Below, piece by piece: positions 1-10,538 of a DNA stretch of 64,000 nucleotides. Each line of letters begins with the position of its first letter. The first letter of the stretch is position 1. Source of the stretch: Sagittula sp. P11 (GTDB lineage Bacteria > Pseudomonadota > Alphaproteobacteria > Rhodobacterales > Rhodobacteraceae); contig NZ_CP021913.1 in NCBI RefSeq assembly GCF_002814095.1, forward strand, positions 2,390,001-2,454,000, in the 5' to 3' direction. The translations under genes and the position numbers were made by a program. Below the pieces are notes generated by a model. It was not told the DNA's origin. It was given only the letters and a program-made list of their open reading frames with translations, and ran no database searches.

Positions 1-266
1 TCGGGTTTGGCCAGACCTACACGGTGAACTTCGGAAACTCTCCGCTGTTTGCCGAGCTGCACGCGATGCCTGGTCTCTACTTCGATAACGGCGGATACGA
101 CCTCGGCGGACCGATAGAGTTCCGTTCCGGGATCGAGCTGGGATACGAAAACCGGAAGGGCTGGCGCTTCGGCCTCAGCTACGATCACCGCTCGAATGCG
201 GGGATCTACGACAACAATCCCGGGATCGAGACCGTTGCGTTCCACGTGAGCATTCCAACCAGATAA
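1..266 (+). CDS. Acyloxyacyl hydrolase (PagL-like lipid A deacylase), 3' end only
   Basis: The reading frame is open from the window edge to a TAA at 264-266, so the start lies outside. PagL-family enzymes are outer-membrane beta-barrels that remove acyl chains from lipid A. The visible C-terminal part has alternating hydrophobic strands and a segment reading YDHRSNAGIYDNNPGIE. This carries the spaced His, Ser and Glu that form the PagL catalytic triad, and the protein ends in a short amphipathic strand typical of barrel closure. The gene runs directly into a partial 23S rRNA on the same strand, which is not a normal arrangement. Family assignment is good; nothing can be said about the N-terminus or signal peptide. 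Confidence 0.75.
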   Translation, partial: GFGQTYTVNFGNSPLFAELHAMPGLYFDNGGYDLGGPIEFRSGIELGYENRKGWRFGLSYDHRSNAGIYDNNPGIETVAFHVSIPTR

Positions 267-290
267 CGGTTGTCATCAGTGTCCAGTCTT

Positions 291-2575
<2,285 letters not shown>

Positions 2576-2713
2576 AGTAACAGCAAGGTTCATTACCCAA
2601 TGTTACGGACAACAAGCATACACTTCCAAAGTGTAACTTGGACAAACGCCGCAAAAAAAATGCGGGTTGATTGTCACGATGTTTAGACAAACATCGTGGT
2701 TGGTTTTTACTCG

Positions 2714-2830
2714 GTTTGGTGGTCATAGCGTGAGCAAAACACCCGGCTCCATTCCGAACCCGGCCGTTAAGTGCCACCGCGCCAATGGTACTGCGTCTCA
2801 AGACGTGGGAGAGTAGGTCACCGCCAAACC
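2714..2830 (+). rRNA. 5S ribosomal RNA
   Basis: About 117 nt following the 23S gene. The ends GTTTGGTGG and CCGCCAAAC pair as the terminal helix, and the interior has the conserved loop sequence CATTCCGAACCCGG typical of 5S rRNA. The preceding 23S-5S spacer holds a hairpin (CACGATGTTT/AAACATCGTG near 2676-2698) that is likely a processing signal. Confidence 0.93.
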
Positions 2831-2889
2831 TAGCAAAAACCAACAAATCTATAATACGAATGCAGTCGTCACAGAGACACGTGAATTGG

Positions 2890-2968
<79 letters not shown>

Positions 2969-2995
2969 ATTACCAACAAGATATCAAACACTTAG

Positions 2996-3016
2996 GCCGC
3001 CCTCAGGGCGGCTTTT
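2996..3016 (+). terminator. Rho-independent terminator just inside attL
   Basis: Stem GCCGCCC / GGGCGGC with loop TCA, followed by TTTT. It lies 30 bp after the tRNA CCA and inside the element, so it stops rRNA-operon transcription from entering the element's oppositely oriented genes. The host's original terminator appears to be the one at 20591-20618. Confidence 0.85.
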
Positions 3017-3148
3017 GTGTGTCGCGTCGTGTCGCAAGCCCGTCCCGAACTCTTCCCAAAGATTCCAAAGGCTTACGACCAGCCCCGATTCCTCCGTGCA
3101 ACACGGATGCGACACGGGACAGGGGCCTTGTTCGCGGGACGTTCGCTG
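3017..3148. other. Non-coding att-proximal segment with repeated motifs
   Basis: No gene is seen. Two copies of GTGTCGC(G/A) lie exactly 10 bp apart (3019-3026 and 3029-3036), and an inverted copy TGCGACAC lies at 3108-3115. A further inverted copy is at 20439-20446 near attR. TCTTCCCAAAGATT (3051-3064) and CTCCGTGCAACACG (3092-3105) recur with one mismatch each at 20412-20425 and 20434-20447. They could be arm-type binding sites for the integrase or excisionase. Confidence 0.45.
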
Positions 3149-3739
3149 TTAGATGCCGCTGTTCCGGAGGCGGCGATAGGTCGCCTCCCGATCCGCGTCG
3201 ATACGCGGTGGCGGATAGGGAAGCGCATCTTCATAGCCTTCCGCCACCGCTGCGCCGTCAGCGCGGAAGCGGTTGTAGACCTCCAGAAGCTCTCGACCGA
3301 CATGATCTGGCAGAGGCTGTCGCCGCGACCGAAACTTGCTGGCGAACTGCGCGACAGGGCTGCCGCGCCTGACATCGTTGATCATGTGGATGAGGGTCGG
3401 AACGTCGGAAGCACCGTAGTTGTTCACGAACGTCGGGGCGCTGTCATATCGCAGCGGCATGGCCGATGGCTCCCAGGTGGCCTCGCCGAACATGCCGTGG
3501 TGAAGCATCCTGACTGGTGGAGTGACATGGACAAGCTTGATCCCCAGCTGGCCATTTTGGGCAAACGCGAACCGTGCGCCGTTGTGCTCGGTCAGCTTCT
3601 TCGGGTTCATCAGGTTCTTCCAATGGCATCCTGTGCAGCCAAAGCTTCCGAATTCCCACAGGGGATCCGTTCTCATCTCGTTCGGATCATCGAGCCGAGG
3701 CTGTCGGAGAATAACGATGACGATGCGATGCTCAGCCAT
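3149..3739 (-). CDS. Uncharacterised 196-aa protein with CTGC motif, partner of Nmad3 gene
   Basis: I do not recognise a named family. The ATG at 3739 is preferred because it overlaps the stop of the upstream gene by 8 bp (ATGGCTGA), the usual arrangement for coupled genes; an earlier in-frame ATG exists at 3811. The protein opens with a hydrophobic strand (HRIVIVILRQP), then has a Cys-x-x-Cys segment (FGSFGCTGCHWKNLMNP) near residues 30-45. A conserved-looking stretch (FAFAQNGQLGIKLVHVTPP) and a charged helical C-terminus follow. No transmembrane segment is visible. The Cys pair and several His residues could bind a metal. It is the last gene of a two-gene cargo operon abutting attL, the usual accessory position in phage satellites. 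Defence or counter-defence is an inference from position only. Confidence 0.7.
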   Translation of the reverse strand: MAEHRIVIVILRQPRLDDPNEMRTDPLWEFGSFGCTGCHWKNLMNPKKLTEHNGARFAFAQNGQLGIKLVHVTPPVRMLHHGMFGEATWEPSAMPLRYDSAPTFVNNYGASDVPTLIHMINDVRRGSPVAQFASKFRSRRQPLPDHVGRELLEVYNRFRADGAAVAEGYEDALPYPPPRIDADREATYRRLRNSGI

Positions 3740-4478
3740 CTGCAGCGGTCCCCTGAAATCTCGAGATGACATATTCGCACCACCGAGCGGCTTCATCCCG
3801 TTCGCCTGCATCAGCGATGAACTCCTGCCCTCGAGCAGCCACGTTCAGTCCGTCAGCGCCTTCCCAGCGATCCGCCCGCGCGTGATAAGTAAGGCCGACC
3901 TCTCGAAGCCATCCTGGGACTCGCCAACGACTAACCGGGCCTCCAGGCCGCGTTAGGCGAAGCTCCTCGTGCGCTGCGCTCGTGACCTGCCCGCGACCGA
4001 GATACAACGTGTTGTTGGGGTTCCATTCTCCGAGCGTGTGAGGATGACGCATCGCGAAGCCGCGCGGCTGATCATCCGCGACCGGGTGCGCCCCCAACGA
4101 GATCACATCCTCAACCTGCAGGTATCCGAAGAAACGGTGGTGTCGATCCCCGCTACCTGGCTCTGCAAACAGCCCGAAGAACAGAAAGACGTCGCCAACC
4201 CCTACGGCGTTGTTTGCGAGATGGGCTTGTGCGGCTCCGGTCTGCCCGAAGGCGCACCGGCCCTGTTGGAACATAGGATCATGATGGCAAAGGCTGGTGC
4301 CTGCGATCCGCCCCCTCGTCACGGCTTCGACAATCTCCGAAAGCCCGAGATCTGCGTACGTGGTCTCGGAGCGATGCTTGGTCGGGATGGGCAGACTGAT
4401 CGGTCGGCCGTCGATAATCGGAGACGGGGCGCCGCCCGCCCCGCTGTCGAAACCCTTCCTGCTGAAAATGATCCTCAC
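3732..4478 (-). CDS. Nmad3-type (nucleotide modification associated domain 3) protein
   Basis: About 248 aa starting at a GTG (4476-4478) that puts VRIIFSRKGFDSGAGGAPSP at the N-terminus, matching the start expected for this family; the open frame extends further upstream but that part looks non-coding. Visible conserved pieces are FSRKGFDS, PSPIIDGRPISLPIP, CHHDPMF, GVGDVFLFFGLF, HPHTLGEWNPNNTLY and WLREVGLTYH. Nmad domains were defined by comparative genomics around phage and bacterial DNA-base modification genes; a biochemical activity for Nmad3 is not established to my knowledge. The ratio of conserved Arg, Asp and His suggests an enzyme. It overlaps its downstream partner by 8 bp and is separated from the capsid genes by 80 bp, so it may have its own promoter there. 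Family assignment is from memory of the motif pattern. Confidence 0.65.
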   Translation of the reverse strand: MRIIFSRKGFDSGAGGAPSPIIDGRPISLPIPTKHRSETTYADLGLSEIVEAVTRGRIAGTSLCHHDPMFQQGRCAFGQTGAAQAHLANNAVGVGDVFLFFGLFAEPGSGDRHHRFFGYLQVEDVISLGAHPVADDQPRGFAMRHPHTLGEWNPNNTLYLGRGQVTSAAHEELRLTRPGGPVSRWRVPGWLREVGLTYHARADRWEGADGLNVAARGQEFIADAGERDEAARWCEYVISRFQGTAADG

Positions 4479-4558
4479 GACAATTGGCCGCCGTCCAAGT
4501 GCTATCGCAAATAGTCTCTTGGAAAAGCGGCCTGTTTGGCAACGCAATCTTCGCAGCG

Positions 4559-4903
4559 CTATGCCGCCGCCGTCGCCACCCCATCCAGCCGCACCGCGAC
4601 GCTGGTGACGCCATTCCCGGCGGCCTCGACCGCCACGCCAATGGGGAAGCGCCCCGCTGCCGGGGTGGCCACTTCCTTCGCCGTGTTGTCCCACGCCACG
4701 CGCGCGCCGACCGTGAGCACCGCTGCGCTGGCCTTCGGCAACTGGAACATGCCGGTGGTGGAGAGCTCGACCGGGTCGCCCTCGGCCGAGGAATAGGCGG
4801 CGATGCCGAAGATGCTGCCGACGATCAGTGCATCGCCCGAGGCGATACCGCCCGCGGGCGTGGTGACGCGGACGATGTGGCCGTTCTGGAGGTAGTTCTT
4901 CAT
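4559..4903 (-). CDS. Capsid decoration/cement protein (DUF2190-like)
   Basis: A 114-aa protein starting at the ATG at 4901-4903, preceded by a good Shine-Dalgarno (GAAAGGG, 7 nt spacing). The start used gives MKNYLQNGHIVRVTTPAGG, the typical opening of DUF2190 phage proteins, which are beta-rich and cap the capsid surface or sit beside the major capsid gene. The body has the expected pattern of short beta segments with repeated Gly-Asp and Val-Ala-Val. It begins 1 bp after the gpW-like gene in transcription order and is the last structural gene of the operon. Confidence 0.8.
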   Translation of the reverse strand: MKNYLQNGHIVRVTTPAGGIASGDALIVGSIFGIAAYSSAEGDPVELSTTGMFQLPKASAAVLTVGARVAWDNTAKEVATPAAGRFPIGVAVEAAGNGVTSVAVRLDGVATAAA

Positions 4904-4904
4904 C

Positions 4905-5120
4905 TCAGAGCCCTTTCGAGGATTGGATGCGGACAACCGAGACGCGCCCTGCGCCGCCCGCGATCTGCCGGTTGAGGTCTGCGAGCGCGGCGGCCATTTC
5001 GCCGTCGCTCGCGTAGGTCACGCGCTTGCCGTCGTATTCGACAGTACGGATGCCCTGATAGCGCGCGGCCATCAGGGCGTCCCGCCAGGCGGTGAGCTGG
5101 GCGAGGTCGGCCATGCTCAC
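4905..5120 (-). CDS. Head-tail joining protein, gpW-like
   Basis: About 71 aa. A GTG at 5120 overlaps the capsid gene stop as GTGA; an ATG at 5112-5114 two codons later is an alternative. Small size, an N-terminal helix (LAQLTAWRDALMAARYQG), a beta hairpin (RTVEYDGKRVTYA) and a second helix match lambda gpW, which binds below the portal after packaging and completes the head so that a tail can attach. Its retention in an element without tail genes makes sense only if heads are matured and joined to tails encoded elsewhere. Confidence 0.8.
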   Translation of the reverse strand: MSMADLAQLTAWRDALMAARYQGIRTVEYDGKRVTYASDGEMAAALADLNRQIAGGAGRVSVVRIQSSKGL

Positions 5121-6970
5121 GCCCCGGCGTTCATGAACCAGCCGCGATGGTCGATGAAGCCCGCGCCGAAATCCAGGATCACCCGGATCTCCACACCGTC
5201 CACGTCCCAGCCCGAGCGGCTCTCGACCTGCGGGCCCTCAGCGCCAGAGAGATAGGCGAACTCCAGCCCGTCGATCTCGCCGGGATCGGCGGTGACGTAC
5301 CAGCGGGAGGCAGAGCTCAGGCGCGGCTCCACCACCAGCGACAGCGATCCGGAGAACGGGTTCACGTCGGCGGCCGTCGCGGGCGCAATGGTCGCCAGCC
5401 ACTTCTCTGCGGTGGTCTCTAGCGCGGGCGGGACCAGCAGGTTGCGGGGCGTCACGCGGATCGTGCGGTCCTCGATGCCCTTCTGCGTACGCAGGGCCAA
5501 TCGCGCCGCCGACAGCGTCGCATCGGAGATCGCCGCCCCGGTGCCCGCCTTGTTGCCGTGATCGGCATGGAACAGCGTCTTGCCGTCCCACAGGGTCGGG
5601 CCGTTGCCGCTGCCCGCCTCGAGGAGGGTGACGAGGATGCGCGCCTCGGTCTCGGCCGCGGCCTGGCCCATGCGCCGCGCGAGGTCCGCGAAGGCGCCAA
5701 GATCGTCGTTCACCAGCACTTGCCGCGTGACGCCGATCTTCCGCGCCCAGGTCTCGACCTTGTAGGCCTCGCGCGCCTCGGCCATGGTCCCGGCCTTGAT
5801 CTCGCCGTGCTCGTTGAGCTTCTCCAGCAGCGGCGCCTCGCCCAGCATGATCTTGTTCACCGCGCGGAAGTCCCTCGCCGTCGTCTGGCGGCCGAGGCGG
5901 CGGACGCCCGAGGGTGCGGCCTGGTAGGCGTCGCGCAGCACGCGGCCCACCGTGTCCCCGAGGATGATCGGGAAGTCGGACGTGGTGTGCAGCGCGCGGG
6001 TGACGAGGCTCGCGGGCGACAGCGCCATGGTGGACTCGCCGCGCAGCGTCAGCAGCTCCTTCGCCATGTCCACCGGCGTGGAATAGGCGTAGCGCCGTGC
6101 GGGCTCGGAAAGCTCGTGGCGCGGGTTGATCCGGGCGTAGAGCGCCTCGCCCATCTGTCGGGCACGGAGCGCGGGGTCGTCCTCGCTCTCGCCCATCTCG
6201 ACGCTGACCTGTTCCGTGCGGATCGAGGGTGCACTGCGGCTGGCCAGCGCCTCGAAGGCCGCGCGGCGGGCGGTGTCGGGATCGGCACCTCCGTCGATCT
6301 GCCCGTCGATCCAGGACTGATCGAGCCCGGCGATGCGGGCGATGGAGCGGATCTCGGCATTCGCCGCGGCGCGGATTTCGGTCTGCGCCTTAGAAGGGGC
6401 CGTGGTGGTGGTCGTGTCGGTCATCTCTGTCTCCATGCGAATGTGGGCGCCGGGGTCGGCGGGCGTCGGCACCAGGGAAATCTCGTGCGGGGTCCAGCGC
6501 ACGGCAGTCAGCACGCGTGCGCCGTTCTCGGTGGTCTCGGCCCAGTCCTCGACCGAGTAGCCGACCGAGACATGGCGAAGGATACCCGTCAGCACGTCCT
6601 GCCAGACCGGCTCCACCTCGGGCCGGGCCGAGAACTGGATCAGGGCCGTGCCGCGCTTGCCGTCTACGGCGGCGCTGCGCACGGAGCCGAGCACATCGCG
6701 CACGGCGGTCTGGCGGTGCGCATCGAGGACGCTGGCGCCTTCGAGGCGCGACAGGTCCACGGCCTCGGGCGCGAGGCTCAGCCGCTCGATGTACTGCCCC
6801 GCCATGTCGCGGCGGCGCACAGGTGCACCGGTGGACCAGACCACCTCGACGGTGCGGCCTTCCGGATCGGCGGTCGCGGGCGCGAGCGTCGCGCGGCGGG
6901 TGAGCAGGCAAACGTCGTCATTCCCGACGTTTGAGCGCGTCGGTGCCGGGGTGGTCGCTGTGTCAGCCAT
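5117..6970 (-). CDS. Prohead protease / major capsid protein fusion
   Basis: A 617-aa protein with two domains. Residues 1 to about 170 form a prohead protease: VLDAHRQT and the later HVSVGYSV and ISLVPTPADP segments are the motifs seen in S78-type phage maturation proteases. After an acidic, Thr-rich linker (around 178-195) comes a scaffold-like helical stretch. From about 280 onward is an HK97-fold major capsid region, including WARKIGVTRQVLVNDDLGAF and HADHGNKAGTGAA. Such protease-capsid fusions are known in alphaproteobacterial phages, where proteolysis releases the capsid subunit. A strong Shine-Dalgarno (AAGGAGG) sits 8 nt before the ATG, which overlaps the portal gene end by 8 bp. Confidence 0.92.
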   Translation of the reverse strand: MADTATTPAPTRSNVGNDDVCLLTRRATLAPATADPEGRTVEVVWSTGAPVRRRDMAGQYIERLSLAPEAVDLSRLEGASVLDAHRQTAVRDVLGSVRSAAVDGKRGTALIQFSARPEVEPVWQDVLTGILRHVSVGYSVEDWAETTENGARVLTAVRWTPHEISLVPTPADPGAHIRMETEMTDTTTTTAPSKAQTEIRAAANAEIRSIARIAGLDQSWIDGQIDGGADPDTARRAAFEALASRSAPSIRTEQVSVEMGESEDDPALRARQMGEALYARINPRHELSEPARRYAYSTPVDMAKELLTLRGESTMALSPASLVTRALHTTSDFPIILGDTVGRVLRDAYQAAPSGVRRLGRQTTARDFRAVNKIMLGEAPLLEKLNEHGEIKAGTMAEAREAYKVETWARKIGVTRQVLVNDDLGAFADLARRMGQAAAETEARILVTLLEAGSGNGPTLWDGKTLFHADHGNKAGTGAAISDATLSAARLALRTQKGIEDRTIRVTPRNLLVPPALETTAEKWLATIAPATAADVNPFSGSLSLVVEPRLSSASRWYVTADPGEIDGLEFAYLSGAEGPQVESRSGWDVDGVEIRVILDFGAGFIDHRGWFMNAGA

Positions 6971-8375
6971 CGGCGGCCTCCTTCTGCTGCGGCGCAGCTG
7001 TCTGGCCGAAAGCGAGCCCCAGCCCCTCAGCGCGCGCGCAGTCGGCGGCGATCTCGGCGTCTACCTGTTCGGCGTCATAGCCGCGCTCGGAGATCGCCTG
7101 GGACCGGCTCTTGAGCCCCGCGCCGATCGCAAGGATCTCGGCCTGCACGTCCTTGATCGGATCGACGTAGTCGAACTTCGGCGGCAGCCATTCGCACCCC
7201 AGGTAGGCGTCGGGGTTCCGGTCGAAATCGCGCGCGGGCAGGTCGCCGGTCAGCACCGCCAGCCGAACGAACCGCTCCCAGACCGGGCGGCAGAACAGAT
7301 GGACCACAACGTTGTGCTGCAGCTGCTCGACCCGGCGGCGGAACTCGATCAGCCCCGCCCGGATCGAGGAATAGGTGACGCCCTCCAGGTCGCCCGAGAC
7401 CAGCTCGTAGGGCAGGCCAAGCCCCGCCGCGACGGCGCGCAGATGGTTCTTCACGAAGGGCGCGTAGGCGTCGTGCTCGGTCGGGTTCGAAAAGCGGATG
7501 TCGGTGCCGGGCGGCAGCGGGATCAGGCTGCCGGGCTCCATGCCCACGGTCAGCGCGCCGCCGGTGTTGGTGCCCGAGAGCCCACCCGCCGTGCCGTCGG
7601 GATCGGTGATGAAGCCGGTGAACAGCGCCGCGACCTTGGCCTTCACCAGCGCGGCGTCCTCGAACTGGTCAATCTCGTGCAGCCGCAGCAGCACCGGCGC
7701 GAGCCAGGTGATGCCGCGCAGCTGGCCCGCGGCGAGCGGCTTGAACAGGTGCAGGCAATCGGCGGCGGGGACGCGGAGAGGGTCCATGCGGAGAGACCCG
7801 AGAGGATCGCCCGGGCGGGAGGACAAGACCCGGTAGGCGACCCGGCGACCGGCAGAGTCGAACTCGATGCCAGCACGGATACGCGCCCCGCCGCCGATCT
7901 CGCGGTGCAGGTCCATGGGAACCTGCTCGCGATCCAGAAGCTCGAGGTGGAGGGGGAGGCCGCTGGCGTCGCTTGCCATGCGCAGCCTGGCGAAGCTCTC
8001 GCCGCTCTCGACCATCGCGCGCACGGCCATGGCCTGCAGCCCGTAGAAATCGGCCAGCCCGTCCGGGGCGGTGTGATCGGTCCAACGCAGCCAGAGCGCC
8101 TGCAGCCGCTCCCGCACCGCGCGGTCGGGATGGGTGGATTGCGGCTTGATCCCGGCGCCGACGACATTGCCGACCAGGCTGTCCACCGCCGCCGCGACCC
8201 ACGGGTTGTTCCGCGCATACCACCCGGCCCGACGCGCCGCCGTGGTCGCGCCCGCGAGGATCGCCGCGTTCAGCCCATCGACCGTCCGCGCCCCCTCCCA
8301 ACGCCGCCCGCCACCCGCAGCGTCGAAGCCGCGAGCGCGCGCGAGGGCGAGAAGTCGATGGAGGAAGCTCCGCAT
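6963..8375 (-). CDS. Phage portal protein, lambda family
   Basis: A 470-aa protein, near the family's usual length. The N-terminal part holds RNNPWVAAAVDSLVGNVVG, then WLRWTD, MVESGESFARLRM, LELLDREQVP, HLFKPLAAGQLRGITWLAPV and YSSIRAGLIEFRRRVEQLQ, the ordered motifs of lambda gpB-type portals. The dodecameric portal forms the DNA entry vertex and binds the terminase. Its start has no clear Shine-Dalgarno, and the next gene overlaps its end. A gap of about 110 bp separates it from the cargo module upstream, whereas phages of this type usually place terL (or a small gpW-like gene) directly before the portal. Confidence 0.92.
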   Translation of the reverse strand: MRSFLHRLLALARARGFDAAGGGRRWEGARTVDGLNAAILAGATTAARRAGWYARNNPWVAAAVDSLVGNVVGAGIKPQSTHPDRAVRERLQALWLRWTDHTAPDGLADFYGLQAMAVRAMVESGESFARLRMASDASGLPLHLELLDREQVPMDLHREIGGGARIRAGIEFDSAGRRVAYRVLSSRPGDPLGSLRMDPLRVPAADCLHLFKPLAAGQLRGITWLAPVLLRLHEIDQFEDAALVKAKVAALFTGFITDPDGTAGGLSGTNTGGALTVGMEPGSLIPLPPGTDIRFSNPTEHDAYAPFVKNHLRAVAAGLGLPYELVSGDLEGVTYSSIRAGLIEFRRRVEQLQHNVVVHLFCRPVWERFVRLAVLTGDLPARDFDRNPDAYLGCEWLPPKFDYVDPIKDVQAEILAIGAGLKSRSQAISERGYDAEQVDAEIAADCARAEGLGLAFGQTAAPQQKEAADG

Positions 8376-8462
8376 GGGCGGGAGAATCGCCCGAAAGGGG
8401 CCCTCAAGCTATTGGGAATGTTTGGGAAGCTTCCTCGGACAACTCCGTGTCGCGTCAATCGA

Positions 8463-8482
8463 GGCGGCGCTTCGGCGCCGCC
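8463..8482 (-). terminator. Hairpin after the two-gene cargo module
   Basis: Perfect 8-bp stem GGCGGCGC / GCGCCGCC with a TTCG loop, starting 4 bp past the stop of the 683-aa gene. The following bases on the minus strand are only weakly T-rich, so it may be a weak terminator or an mRNA-stabilising structure. It separates the cargo module from the portal operon. Confidence 0.55.
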
Positions 8483-8486
8483 TTGT

Positions 8487-10538
8487 TCAGGCGGCGATCA
8501 GGTCGGAGTCGATCAGGGCTTCGTTGACCCGCCGAAGGACGGTCAGGACTTTTTCGCGCTGCGCCGACAGGCCACCGGCGACAGCGTCGGCATCGGTCGC
8601 GCCGCCCAGTATCACCCGAAGCCTCGGCCGCATGTCCGCAACAGGGCCCGGCTCGTCCCTTGCGGCCTCAGAAAGCCAGTCGGCGATCCAGTTCTGGGCG
8701 TCGACATCGCCGAATAGGGCACGCGCCACCAACGTCAGGGCTTCGAGCTTCGGGGCGCGGTTCGCCATACGGGCAAGAAGTTCGGCGTCTTCGTCCCCCA
8801 ACGCCTGTTCAAATGCCGCCGGCAAGCTGGCAAGTTCCACCTCTTCCGCCGCCCAGATGCCAGCCCGTACGGCCAGCAGCTGCGCGTAAGCGAAGTCGGG
8901 TTCTTCGGCCAGAAATGCGGTGACCTCCGCGACGGTATCGTCGTCGGTGCCGGCAGAGAGCCGATCCGCAAGCGCATGGGCTTTCGCCAAATCGCGCAGC
9001 CGCACAACAGTGTCGCTGTCGGACCCCGCGAAATGAGCCGATCCATTCGAGTCGCGTGCCAGCGGATGGCGTTGATATCGCACGGCGGTCAGCCAAGGCA
9101 CCTGGTCGCGGCCAAGCATCTCTTCGTAGTCGGTCAGGAACCGGCTCTCCGGAAACTCTTGCACCGCACTCACCACCGCTTCTCTCGCCGCTTCGATCCC
9201 GTCAAGATGCGCGGCAAGTCGGATACGGAGCGCATGCACGGCATCGGTCAACAGTCCCTCGGCAAAACACCGATCAACGACCGTCCGCGCCTCCGTGCAA
9301 CGGTCCAGCGCGATCAGCATCTCAGCGAGCTGCGCGCGAGCTTCAACACTGAACGGCAGGCGCCGCACTTGCTCCCATCGCACGATCTCCGACGCTGAAA
9401 CCGCACCACGCGCTTCTAGCGCATCGGCCCAGAGCGTCCACAAAAGAGTATCGAACGGCTGCCAGTGCAGGGCGACGCGCGCGAGTTCCTCCGCACGGAC
9501 GCACGCCGCCTCGTCGCGCGTCTCGGCCAGAGCTGTGCCAAGTTGGTGCACCGCGGCGACCAGGTGCTGGCTTATCCCCGTCGCCCGCGCAAAGCGGACA
9601 TGCGCCTGCATGAAGGTCTCGATCGCCGGCGCCACCTCGCCATAGGACGTACCTTGCAGCCGGTCGATCAGCGCCCGGCATTCGTCCGGCATCGGCGAAC
9701 GGTAACCGTTCGCCGGCTGAAAATTTGGCCTACCCATAACCGCCATTTGCGGGTCGCACGACCACCAGGCCGGCGGCTCGATCTCGGCGTCGTGGTATTG
9801 CTTGGTGCGAAGCAACGCAGAGATTTCCCTCCGCCATTGAGCGGGCTGACGCGGATAGACCCGTTTTAACGCCAGCCATTCCGCCGCGAACTCCTGCTCG
9901 GACGGCTCCCGTGCCATCGCCCACTGGGCCAGCCCCGCAAGCCACGGCGCCTCGGAGGTCTGGTGCTCCATCTTCGGCAATCGACGCAGGCCCATCAGCC
10001 CGACGTCCAGGTATTCTCCCGGCAAGGCCCCACCGGCCTCGCGGCAGATATCCATCCAGAGCCGTGTCAGGTCCTCACCATCAACGACGGGCTGCGTGAC
10101 CGCCAAGGTCAGAAGGAACGCCGCTCGTGCATCCCGTGCCGGCGATTGGACCAGCCGCGACGTCCAGTCCAGAAGTCGGATGCGGTTGTCATGCACCCAC
10201 TGCGCAGCCCCGTCCGGCTCCAGCATGCGGATGATCTCGAAGCTCTCCGAAACTTCCCGGATCAGTCGGCCGCGCCGGCGCCGGTCAGCCGGGATCGGCT
10301 CGCGCCGGCGCGCATCTAGCCAAGCCGTGATCGCGGTGCCCAGCTGTGCGCGTGCCGGATCGTTAGCGGGCAGCGGGCCGAATATCATGCGCGCCGCGTC
10401 CGGTGCTTCGGCGCGCTCATAGGGCGCAATATCTGCGTAGCCGCGAATGAAGCGGTCATAGGCCGTAGCTGGATCGGCCTCGAATGCCGCGATCCACGGA
10501 TGGCGCGCGCCGCCTGCCATGTCGGACGCCACACCCAT
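8487..10538 (-). CDS. Uncharacterised 683-aa helical (TPR-like) protein, cargo module gene 2
   Basis: I do not recognise a named family. The protein is almost entirely alpha-helical, rich in Trp, Arg and Ala, with no signal peptide or transmembrane segment. Residues about 330-480 contain paired helices with TPR-like spacing, for example AEELARVALHWQPFDTLLWT followed by LWADALEARGAVSASE, then ARAQLAEMLIALDRCTEART. A second acidic helical block follows near 530-640. It has no obvious nuclease, ATPase or HTH motif. The start is fixed by a TGATG overlap with the 322-aa gene, implying translational coupling and probably a complex. Its position between terL and portal, where no structural gene is expected, marks it as cargo. 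Function unknown; anti-phage defence or interference with a helper phage is inferred from context. Confidence 0.75.
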   Translation of the reverse strand: MGVASDMAGGARHPWIAAFEADPATAYDRFIRGYADIAPYERAEAPDAARMIFGPLPANDPARAQLGTAITAWLDARRREPIPADRRRRGRLIREVSESFEIIRMLEPDGAAQWVHDNRIRLLDWTSRLVQSPARDARAAFLLTLAVTQPVVDGEDLTRLWMDICREAGGALPGEYLDVGLMGLRRLPKMEHQTSEAPWLAGLAQWAMAREPSEQEFAAEWLALKRVYPRQPAQWRREISALLRTKQYHDAEIEPPAWWSCDPQMAVMGRPNFQPANGYRSPMPDECRALIDRLQGTSYGEVAPAIETFMQAHVRFARATGISQHLVAAVHQLGTALAETRDEAACVRAEELARVALHWQPFDTLLWTLWADALEARGAVSASEIVRWEQVRRLPFSVEARAQLAEMLIALDRCTEARTVVDRCFAEGLLTDAVHALRIRLAAHLDGIEAAREAVVSAVQEFPESRFLTDYEEMLGRDQVPWLTAVRYQRHPLARDSNGSAHFAGSDSDTVVRLRDLAKAHALADRLSAGTDDDTVAEVTAFLAEEPDFAYAQLLAVRAGIWAAEEVELASLPAAFEQALGDEDAELLARMANRAPKLEALTLVARALFGDVDAQNWIADWLSEAARDEPGPVADMRPRLRVILGGATDADAVAGGLSAQREKVLTVLRRVNEALIDSDLIAA

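Noticed and set aside
4479-4694. Longer start for the Nmad3 gene
   Set aside because: Residues before the GTG at 4478 are Gly/Arg-rich antisense-like sequence overlapping the decoration-protein gene; family similarity begins at the GTG.
5147-6934. Long plus-strand frames opposite the capsid gene and other GC-rich genes
   Set aside because: They are Arg/Gly/Ala-rich antisense shadows of strongly supported minus-strand genes; the same applies across the window.
8376-8462. TTGGGAA/CTCCGTG motifs upstream of the portal gene resembling the att-proximal repeats
   Set aside because: Matches are short (7 bp) and differently spaced, so they may be chance; not enough to propose a third Int-type site.
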